Part shown: piece after piece, positions 16,466-22,701 of the stretch | Layout: each line of letters begins with the position of its first letter | How positions within the stretch are numbered: the first letter of the stretch is position 1 | Source: CAYMLQ01 sp964390795 | GTDB taxonomy: Bacteria > Verrucomicrobiota > Kiritimatiellia > RFP12 > UBA1067 | DNA: 26,381 nucleotides | Direction: 5' to 3' | NCBI GenBank assembly: GCA_964390795.1 | Contig: CAYMLQ010000041.1 | Coordinates: 1 to 26,381 of the forward strand | Notes under the pieces: generated by a model | What the model saw: the letters and a program-made list of their open reading frames with translations, nothing else | What the model was told of the DNA's origin: nothing | Databases searched by the model: none | Program-made: the position numbers and the translations under genes

Positions 16466-16494
16466 ATACCGGTGCCAATTAGCTGTATACCGGT
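16466..16494. promoter_or_regulatory. Paired operator-like direct repeats ATACCGGT
   Basis: ATACCGGT occurs at 16466-16473 and again at 16487-16494, exactly 21 bp apart (two helical turns), each with the palindromic core ACCGGT. The second copy lies immediately past the -10 of the surface-protein promoter and the first within the early leader, which suits repression. The GntR regulator gene next door is the obvious candidate binder; that link is inferred. Confidence 0.5.
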
Positions 16495-16495
16495 T

Positions 16496-16524
16496 TTTTT
16501 ACCAAACCAAGGGCACCGTGTCAA
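16496..16524 (-). promoter_or_regulatory. Sigma-70-type promoter of the surface-protein gene
   Basis: On the minus strand a perfect TTGACA (-35, 16524-16519) is followed after 17 bp by TAAAAA (-10, 16501-16496; 4 of 6). The predicted start near 16489 leaves a leader of about 100 nt and falls on the ATACCGGT repeats. Confidence 0.55.
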
Positions 16525-16610
16525 GCATCAGGAATTCAAATTATGGCTAAGAAACGCCTCACGGCGCCACTTACAAGTGCGTAAACCGAGGGCGAATTCG
16601 TTCGTAGCAG

Positions 16611-17357
16611 TTACGCGAATCGGTTGCTGAGGCGTTCGAGGGCGGCGTCGACGGGGTCGATCCAGTCGGCCTGCGCGGACGCAGCCAGATCGAAGGCGCT
16701 CAACGCGTCAGCCAGGCTGCGGGAGATGTGGGCGTGCAGCCAGCGGCGCGCGCCGTCGGCGTCGCTGCGGCGGATCGCGCGTGCGATCTTGGCGTGGTGC
16801 AGCCAGACCCAGGAGAGGTGGTGCAGGTCACGGCGGTGGCTGTGGTGGCCGAAGAACTGGTTGCGCTGGTAGGCGTTGTTGACGATCTTGAGGGCGAGGC
16901 GGTTGCCGGAGGCCTGCAGAAGGAGCAGATGGAAAGAGAGATCCGCGGTAAGAAACGCCACCAGCGGGGCACCGTCCAGAACCTGCCGTTTCTTGGAGCG
17001 GAGCTTCACGATGACCTGATGCATCTCGTCGCACAGGCGGTGCAGTTCCTGCCGCGTTTCTTTGGAGAGGTTTTGCACCGCATGGTCGAGGGAGAAGCAC
17101 TCGAGGGCCATGCGCACTTCGTAGGAGTCGATGAGCTGGCGGCGGTCCAGGCGGGCGACGTAGGTGCCGCTGGAGGGGATCTGGTAGAGCATGCCCTCTT
17201 CGGTCAGCCGCCGTATCGCTTCGCGCACGGGCGTGCGGCTGATGCCGCATTCCGAGGCGATCTGCTGCTCGGAGATTTTTTGGCCCGCCACCAGCTCGGA
17301 GACCATGAGTTTTTTCGTGATCAGCCGGTAGGCGATATCGTTCAGCGCTTCCGCCAC
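16611..17357 (-). CDS. GntR family regulator, FadR/FCD subfamily
   Basis: 248 aa. An N-terminal winged helix (about 5-68) has the GntR signature ISEQQIASECGISRTPVREA followed by LTEEGMLYQIPSSGTYV. An FCD ligand domain (about 75-215) follows, with candidate metal-binding residues Asp139/His143 (ADLSFH), His187 or His188 (WLHHAKIARAI) and His208 or His210 (WLHAHI). FCD regulators sense sugar acids and other organic acids, such as glucuronate or N-acetylneuraminate pathway intermediates, and usually repress nearby catabolic genes. The start is a GTG at 17357, with GAGG 5 nt upstream and a good promoter 40 nt further up. It sits between two blocks of secreted glycan-active genes and is the only DNA-binding regulator in the window. 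Confidence 0.9.
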   Translation of the reverse strand: MAEALNDIAYRLITKKLMVSELVAGQKISEQQIASECGISRTPVREAIRRLTEEGMLYQIPSSGTYVARLDRRQLIDSYEVRMALECFSLDHAVQNLSKETRQELHRLCDEMHQVIVKLRSKKRQVLDGAPLVAFLTADLSFHLLLLQASGNRLALKIVNNAYQRNQFFGHHSHRRDLHHLSWVWLHHAKIARAIRRSDADGARRWLHAHISRSLADALSAFDLAASAQADWIDPVDAALERLSNRFA

Positions 17358-17397
17358 AAGGACCTCGTTTGACGTTGATGAGTTACGGATGTACCCA

Positions 17398-17426
17398 AAG
17401 ATAACAGATTGGGGCGGGATTGTCAG
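17398..17426 (-). promoter_or_regulatory. Sigma-70-type promoter of the GntR regulator gene
   Basis: On the minus strand CTGACA (-35, 17426-17421; 5 of 6) is spaced 17 bp from TATCTT (-10, 17403-17398; 4 of 6), giving a leader of roughly 35 nt before the GTG start. Just upstream, TGTCAG(A)n occurs twice more (around 17430-17455), which could be upstream binding sequence. Confidence 0.5.
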
Positions 17427-17492
17427 CGACCGTCAGAAAAAGGCTGTCAGAAAAACGCGCCTCGCGTGAAGTCAGCCGGCGAGGCGGTCCGG

Positions 17493-19277
17493 CTACTTGA
17501 CGCCCTCGAACCACTCCTCGCCGATCACACGGCCGAGGAGGTAAAACTTGTGGTCGGGGAACCAGAGTACACCCTTTCCGTCCACGGCGGTATAGCTGGA
17601 GTAGAACGAGTTGCCGTTCTCGCGTTCGGCGAAGAGTCTCGGGGGCGCGAATTCGATGGGTTGTTCGGCGTTAGGATTGAACCGTCCCGCGATCAGGTAG
17701 AGCGGCCCGCGTTTCTGGTACTCGCGTTCGGCGGTGAAATCGAAGGTGTTGTGGACGAGCGCGAAGTAAAAGCCGCTGGCGGCCTCGCACCCTTTCCAGT
17801 CGTAGATCGGGCAGGGCGAGCGCGGGTGCAGGTAAGCGGTTCCGCCGTCGCGCTCGAGCAGCTTCTTCGGCTCGCTCCACGTCACGCCGTCATCGCGGCT
17901 CTGCGACCAGAAGGGGTGCCCGGCGCAGGTGCGCGTCAGAGCGAACAGGCGCCCGTCCGGCAGCTTGACGATGCCGGCCTCTTCGTTGGCGGAGCCGAAT
18001 TTCTCGTGCTCGACCTTGAGGACCTTCTCGTTGGTGGCGAACCAGCTTAGCTTGATGTCTTCGACCGCGGGGTCGTCGTCGATGTTGTCGAACTGCAGAA
18101 ACTCGATTGTGCAGGCACCTTTCGCCTCGTTCGGCGCTTTGCCGTGGCGCGAGACGGCGACCAGATATTTCCCGTCTTTTCCCAGTCGCAGCGGACGCTG
18201 CCAGTTACACCAGCTTGGCGGGATCAGCGGGTCTTCCGGGTCGCGCGACATCCGCTGCATCGGCACCATTTGGGGCGCGGACCACGTTTCGCCCTCGTCG
18301 TCGGAACAGATGCCGAACATGTTGCCGCAGTGCGGGCCGCGGCTGGTGACCTGCTGGTTCCAGAGCACGTAGAGGCGTCCCGACTTGCTCAGCATCGGCT
18401 GCTGCCAGCTCGCCAGCAGGGCTGGGTTCTTCTTGTTGGGCGAGCCTGCGAGGATGACGGGCTCGCTCCAGGTCTCGCCCTGATCCAGGCTTTTTGAAAA
18501 GGCGATGTGCTGGTCGATATCCGCTTCGCGCGACGCCTGCGTCCAGAAGGCGAAGAGCGTGTCGTTCGTGTTATTGAGCACCTGGAAGTGGTCGTTGTAG
18601 GTGTCGCCGGGTTTCGTCGGGTCGCGCTTCTCCTTATCGCGCGGCTGCCGCGGAATAAAGACGACGTAGTCCGGGCGGTTGACCAGAATGTCCTGCGCGA
18701 GAAGCGGCGCGTCGAGGCGGGATGTGTCGCGCTTGAGCGCCTCGACAACGCGGGCCACCCGCTCGTTCGGGCGGAAGAAATCGAGACCCTCGGGGTTGAA
18801 GCCGGCCAAGACGGCCCACTTCTTGAACTGGAAGCGCTCGCCCGCCTTGGCGTGCTTCTGGTAGATGCGGCACTGGTCGACGCGGCTCTCGCCGAAGAGC
18901 TGGAAGCGTTCGGGCGCCTGGATCCATGTGAACCCCAGTTCTTCCAGCGTGGCCGCGTTCGAACAGGACACGCCCGGAATGTCCGGCGCGGGCGTGATGA
19001 CGGTGAGCACGCCGTCTTTCGCCACGGACACAGGCTTGCCGCCCTCGATCATCGTCTTAAGGAAAAGCAGCCCCTTCAGTCCGGCGGGCGGCTCGTGGAA
19101 GACGAAGGCGCGGTCCGTGAAGATGGCCGCGCCCGCCTCGACGGCGCCGACGGCGCACGCCATACGCTCGAGAGTCGCGCCGTCGCCCTGCAGGAAGGTC
19201 GGCGCGGTGAGCGGCTCGCCGAGAGCGGCGCTGGCGGCGAGCGAGGCGAGGAGGAGGAGCATCGAGATTATTCGCAT
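17493..19277 (-). CDS. Secreted sialidase-like BNR protein with N-terminal shared module
   Basis: 594 aa; signal peptide about 1-20 (MRIISMLLLLASLAASAALG). Residues about 45-160 are the shared module (GAAIFTDRAF, LLFLKTMIEGG, GVLTVITP, FQLFG, CRIYQKHAKAGE, KKWAVLAGF). The rest is an Asp-box propeller with SKSLDQGETW (261-270), SDDEGETW (325-332) and SRDDGVTW (460-467). No FRIP motif is present, and the expected SYPD-type tyrosine motif seen in the other BNR proteins here is not obvious, so it belongs to a different BNR branch from the 421-aa protein. It is likely a glycan hydrolase or lyase of unknown specificity. The spacer to the next upstream gene is filled by hairpin repeats; only a weak AGG precedes the ATG. 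Confidence 0.82.
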   Translation of the reverse strand: MRIISMLLLLASLAASAALGEPLTAPTFLQGDGATLERMACAVGAVEAGAAIFTDRAFVFHEPPAGLKGLLFLKTMIEGGKPVSVAKDGVLTVITPAPDIPGVSCSNAATLEELGFTWIQAPERFQLFGESRVDQCRIYQKHAKAGERFQFKKWAVLAGFNPEGLDFFRPNERVARVVEALKRDTSRLDAPLLAQDILVNRPDYVVFIPRQPRDKEKRDPTKPGDTYNDHFQVLNNTNDTLFAFWTQASREADIDQHIAFSKSLDQGETWSEPVILAGSPNKKNPALLASWQQPMLSKSGRLYVLWNQQVTSRGPHCGNMFGICSDDEGETWSAPQMVPMQRMSRDPEDPLIPPSWCNWQRPLRLGKDGKYLVAVSRHGKAPNEAKGACTIEFLQFDNIDDDPAVEDIKLSWFATNEKVLKVEHEKFGSANEEAGIVKLPDGRLFALTRTCAGHPFWSQSRDDGVTWSEPKKLLERDGGTAYLHPRSPCPIYDWKGCEAASGFYFALVHNTFDFTAEREYQKRGPLYLIAGRFNPNAEQPIEFAPPRLFAERENGNSFYSSYTAVDGKGVLWFPDHKFYLLGRVIGEEWFEGVK

Positions 19278-19297
19278 GATGTGTGGCCTGTTGCTGT

Positions 19298-19323
19298 GGA
19301 GTGCGGTGACTCGGCACCGCTTT
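19298..19323 (+). repeat. 26-bp hairpin repeat, forward copy
   Basis: The unit contains GCGGTG-ACTCGG-CACCGC (6-bp stem) flanked by GGAGT and TTT. It is the exact reverse complement of 19369-19394, so together the two copies form a perfect 26-bp inverted repeat 45 bp apart. It lies directly upstream of the 594-aa sialidase-like gene. Confidence 0.9.
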
Positions 19324-19368
19324 GGCTTACGTTGGCGGTTTCATTAGACATGTGTTGAAGTCCTTTCT

Positions 19369-19447
19369 AAAGCGGTGCCGAGTCACCGCACTCCGAAAAG
19401 CGGCGTCGAGCCGCCGCACCGAAAGCGGTGCCGAGTCACCGCACTCC
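19369..19447 (-). repeat. Cluster of three hairpin repeats, including a covarying variant
   Basis: Two identical 26-bp units (19369-19394 and 19422-19447) bracket a diverged one (19397-19420). In the variant the stem GCGGTG/CACCGC has become GCGGCG/CGCCGC, a compensating T:A to C:G change that keeps the pairing. The last unit supplies the final Gly-Val-Arg codons and the TGA stop (19436-19438) of the dual sialidase-like gene. The clustering in both orientations is typical of REP/BIME-type elements. Confidence 0.88.
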
Positions 19448-22387
19448 GAAATAAAGCGGCACGGCCCATTTGCCGAACGTGACGGTCTCGCCTTCTGCGC
19501 AGGCCTTCTGATAGAGCGTGCAGAAATTGGCCGCGGACGTGGGGGAGAAGAGGCGGATTTCAGGCAGCTTGACTTTCTGGAAGCCCTGGTCGAGCAGTTG
19601 CATGGAGACGCTGTCCTTGTTGCGTTGCGGTACGGGCGTGAGGACGTAGACCGCGCCCGCTCGCGTGCAGCGAAGCGACTTGTTTCCGTCGAGCGGCACG
19701 CGCAGGAAGCGGGCGTCCTTGAGCGCCTCGGGCACTTCGGCGCAGGTGTAGGCGCGGTCCGTGAACAGCACGGCGCCCGGCGCGAAGGCGGCTGCGTCCA
19801 TGCCTTCGGCGGCGAGTGCGCCTGCTGGCGTTTTCGCCAGCGGAGCGCCATCTGCGTTGGCGTTCGTGGCGGCGCGCTCCTTTTCCTGCGCGGCCAGCTT
19901 GGGATTGATACCCGTCGCGAGATTGATCAGCACCCGCTGGCGGCCACTTTCCGAGAGCGTGCCAGATCGGACGTCGGCTTCGGAGAAGGTCGCCATGAGG
20001 ATGTTTTTATCGCGCGCGCGCTCCCAGTCATAAATCAGGCGGATTGAGCCGTCCGGAGCCTGGGTGGCGTCCGGGTAGGAAACGCTCCTCCGCTCGTCGA
20101 TCAGAAGCCCGCCTTTCCACGTTTCGCCGTCATCATCGGACAGGTACGCGGTCATGTCAGACCGGCCGATCCGCTTGTCGAGCGGGCCGTGCTTGACGAG
20201 CAGCAGGCTGCCCGAGGACAGCCGCCGCAGGTGGAAGCGCGAGGTCGCGTCCGGCAGGAAGTCGGCGACCTCGCTCCACGTGCGTCCGCCGTCCGTCGAG
20301 ACCGACCGCCCGAGGCCGTGTGCCGCCGTGCGCACCAGCATCAGGAGGGAGCCGTTCTTGCGCTCGACGAGCATGTGCTCGTCACAGTTGCGCCGGTTCG
20401 GCGGGATGTTCGCCGCGCCCAGCAAGGAGAAGCTGGCGCCCTGATCCTTGGAGATCATAACCCGCGCGCTGCTGTCGCGGTTCCACATGGCAGCGGGCAT
20501 GAGCCAGTCGCCGTTCCTGAGCACGATGGGCTTGTTCAGCATGACGCCCGGGAAGAGTGCCTTCGGGATCGTCCAGCGCGGATTCTCGTCGCCGGGATTC
20601 TCGCAGGTCACCGCCATCGTGGCGGTCAGCCCGCCGCCGTCGAGCCACCAGAAGAGCCAGAGCCTGCCTGTCGGGTCGAGCCAGAGGCAGGGGTCGGAGT
20701 TGCGCAGGGGCCCGTCGCCGTCCGGGTCGAGCACAAACTTCAGGTCGCTCCACGTCTTGCCGTCGTCGCCGCTGGTGGCGGTGACGACGTAGTTGTACTG
20801 GTCCTCCCAAACCTTGCCGGCGTACCAGGCGGCCCAGAGCCTGCCGTTCGGCGCGCGCTCAAGCGTGGGGATGCCCTGGTAGTTGCGCTTGTCGGGGCCG
20901 TACTCCGGGCCGGGGCTGAAGACCGCAGGCGGGTGGACGAAGCCCTTCAGGAGGTCGCCCGCGGGGACGGGCTCGGGCGGCTGCGTCTGTTTCTCCTGCC
21001 CGCCGGTCGCGGAACTGACGAGCTGACGAAGGCGTACGGCGCTGGATACGGGCTTGCCTGCGGAGACGTCCTCCTCGCGGAAGGTCGCGAAAAGAATGTT
21101 GCGGGCGTGGGTTCGGTCAAAATCGTACGTGAGGTAGATCGTTCCGTCGGCCGTCTGCTGTCCATCGGGGTAGGATACGCCGTTGCGCTCGTCGAGCATG
21201 AGTCCGCCTTCCCACGTCTTTCCGTCGTCCTTCGAGATGAAAGCCGTGAGGTGCGAGCGTCCGGTTTTCTCGGCGATCGGGCCGTGCTTCACGAGCAGCA
21301 GGTTGCCGGAGAGCAGGCGGGTGATGAAGAAGCGCGCGGAGGGGTGCTTGATCGACGAGGGCTCAAGCGGCGACCACGTCTTGCCGCGATCCGTCGAGGT
21401 GGCTTCGCGGATGCCGGACTTGGTGCGCGACAGGCACCAGAGGGAACCGTTCTTGCGCTCGACGAACATGTGCTCGTCGAAGCATCTCTCCTCCTTCGGC
21501 ATGGTCGCGCCGCCCCGCACCGTCCACGTCTTTCCTTTGTCGTCGGAAACCATCATTTTCGAGCTTTGATCCGAGTACCAGGTGCAGAGGGGCAGCGCCC
21601 ACTCGCCGGTTGAGAGCACGAGGGGCTTGCACATCATCACGCCTTGGGCGACATAGACGGGCGGATGCCAAACCGATGTTTCGGCAGTGGGGTCGTCCAG
21701 TACGATCATCCAGAGGGCGTCGGTGGCCACGTTGTTGTACGGCATGGTTCGGTCACACCAGAGCCAGCGCAGTTTGCCGTCCGGTGAGATCCAAAGCTCC
21801 GGATCGAACGTGCGGCGCGGGCCGTCGCCATCGGGGTCGACGGTCAGAATTTCTTTCCACGTCTGGCCGTTGTCGCCGCTGGTGGAGAGCACCACGTAGT
21901 TATTCTGGTCTTCTCCGGGTGTGGGGCCCGCGTACCAAGTAACCCAGATCCGCCCGTTGGGCGCGACTGCCAGGCTGGAAATGCCCGTGAAGGCGCGGTT
22001 GGTGACCGCGTGTTGCGGCAAGAGCGGCGGCCCGGCGTGCTGGGGCGGGATGACCGAGGCTGGGTCTTGGCCAAGGCCTGTGAGAGCGATGAGAAAAACG
22101 GACACTCCGATGCCAAGGCTACGGAGAGCAGACAGAGCGAAACAAACGAGGAGGCGGCCGGAACGCGAAGGCGTTCCGCTCCCTGGAACGGCGCGGCTTC
22201 CCGCGCCGGTCGGAGCGCGTGAGAGCGTCGCCCGGAACGCGAAGGCGTTCCGCTCCCTGGAGCGGCACGGCATCCCGCGCCGGTCGGAGCGCGTGAGAGC
22301 GCGGGCCGGAGCGCGAAGGCGTTCCGGTCCTTGGATCGGCGCGGCTTCCCGCGCCGGAGAAGCGACGCGCGTGCGTCGTGCGTTCAT
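19436..22387 (-). CDS. Secreted dual-propeller sialidase-like protein with C-terminal shared module
   Basis: 983 aa from ATG 22387, chosen because AGGGGGA (22394-22400) is 6 nt upstream; the open frame extends to 22450. Residues about 10-76 are encoded by a 74-bp tandem repeat and are low-complexity Arg/Ser/Ala-rich. A hydrophobic signal-like segment follows at about 80-107 (LGIGVSVFLIALTGLGQ). Propeller 1 (about 125-460) has Asp-boxes at 170-177, 281-288, 331-338 and 385-392, plus DEHMFVERKNG and SYPDG (Tyr406). Propeller 2 (about 480-825) has boxes at 539-546, 646-653 (degenerate SKDQGASF), 697-704 and 750-757, plus DEHMLVERKNG and SYPD (Tyr771). The C-terminal shared module covers about 865-980. 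In both halves the FRIP arginine is replaced (FTGIS, YQGIP). An internal duplication of a protein like the 421-aa one is likely. Confidence 0.82.
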   Translation of the reverse strand: MNARRTRVASPAREAAPIQGPERLRAPARALTRSDRRGMPCRSRERNAFAFRATLSRAPTGAGSRAVPGSGTPSRSGRLLVCFALSALRSLGIGVSVFLIALTGLGQDPASVIPPQHAGPPLLPQHAVTNRAFTGISSLAVAPNGRIWVTWYAGPTPGEDQNNYVVLSTSGDNGQTWKEILTVDPDGDGPRRTFDPELWISPDGKLRWLWCDRTMPYNNVATDALWMIVLDDPTAETSVWHPPVYVAQGVMMCKPLVLSTGEWALPLCTWYSDQSSKMMVSDDKGKTWTVRGGATMPKEERCFDEHMFVERKNGSLWCLSRTKSGIREATSTDRGKTWSPLEPSSIKHPSARFFITRLLSGNLLLVKHGPIAEKTGRSHLTAFISKDDGKTWEGGLMLDERNGVSYPDGQQTADGTIYLTYDFDRTHARNILFATFREEDVSAGKPVSSAVRLRQLVSSATGGQEKQTQPPEPVPAGDLLKGFVHPPAVFSPGPEYGPDKRNYQGIPTLERAPNGRLWAAWYAGKVWEDQYNYVVTATSGDDGKTWSDLKFVLDPDGDGPLRNSDPCLWLDPTGRLWLFWWLDGGGLTATMAVTCENPGDENPRWTIPKALFPGVMLNKPIVLRNGDWLMPAAMWNRDSSARVMISKDQGASFSLLGAANIPPNRRNCDEHMLVERKNGSLLMLVRTAAHGLGRSVSTDGGRTWSEVADFLPDATSRFHLRRLSSGSLLLVKHGPLDKRIGRSDMTAYLSDDDGETWKGGLLIDERRSVSYPDATQAPDGSIRLIYDWERARDKNILMATFSEADVRSGTLSESGRQRVLINLATGINPKLAAQEKERAATNANADGAPLAKTPAGALAAEGMDAAAFAPGAVLFTDRAYTCAEVPEALKDARFLRVPLDGNKSLRCTRAGAVYVLTPVPQRNKDSVSMQLLDQGFQKVKLPEIRLFSPTSAANFCTLYQKACAEGETVTFGKWAVPLYFGVR
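22161..22358. repeat. 74-bp tandem repeat, about 2.7 units, inside a coding N-terminus
   Basis: Units start at 22161, 22235 and 22309, exactly 74 bp apart. Each begins with a palindrome (GGAACGC-GAAG-GCGTTCC in the first two; GGAGCGC in the third) and contains a second one (GGCGCGG-CTTC-CCGCGCC in units one and three; decayed in unit two). Because 74 is not a multiple of three, each unit is read in a different frame, all without stops. Total length is 198 bp, a multiple of three, so the host frame is preserved. Confidence 0.9.
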
Positions 22388-22393
22388 TGGTTG

Positions 22394-22400
22394 TCCCCCT
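22394..22400 (-). promoter_or_regulatory. RBS deciding the start of the dual-propeller gene
   Basis: AGGGGGA on the minus strand, 6 nt before ATG 22387. This supports initiation upstream of the 74-bp repeats rather than at the signal-like segment, where no ATG or RBS is available. Confidence 0.55.
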
Positions 22401-22548
22401 GTGCTCGATGGGTGCGTGTGGCGCACCACGCGATGCGCGGGCTGCCACACAGGCAGAAAAGGATCGTGGCGGCTAGAATGCGGGCTGTTGTTCTTCGATA
22501 CACGTGGCCTCGTCAGTGCTGGGCGCAGCCCGTGTGCGCTACGACCCG

Positions 22549-22578
22549 TTTAACATGTCAAAAATTTAACATGTCGAA
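22549..22578. promoter_or_regulatory. Two operator-like TTTAACATGTC sites in the divergent intergenic region
   Basis: TTTAACATGTC is present at 22549-22559 and 22565-22575, 16 bp apart. With flanks each approaches a palindrome of the form TTTRACATGTYAAA. The 314-bp region 22388-22701 separates the divergent dual-propeller and esterase genes, so both could be controlled from here. Apart from these sites and the promoter near 22630-22658 I see nothing else in it. Confidence 0.45.
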
Positions 22579-22629
22579 ACCTGAACGTCAACCTGAAACA
22601 TGGAATCCGTGGCACGCGCTGTTTCGGGC

Positions 22630-22658
22630 TGGTCATTTCACGATGATTTAGCTATAGT
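22630..22658 (+). promoter_or_regulatory. Candidate promoter of the 823-aa esterase gene
   Basis: TGGTCA (-35, 22630-22635; 4 of 6) is spaced 17 bp from TATAGT (-10, 22653-22658; 5 of 6), in a locally AT-rich stretch. The start would fall about 35 nt before the ATG. Confidence 0.45.
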
Positions 22659-22701
22659 TTAAGCATTACTAATGAAGTAAATTTATGAACAAGGAGGCGG
22701 T

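Noticed and set aside
22388..22450. Further upstream start for the dual-propeller protein
   Set aside because: No RBS was noted for it, whereas ATG 22387 has AGGGGGA.
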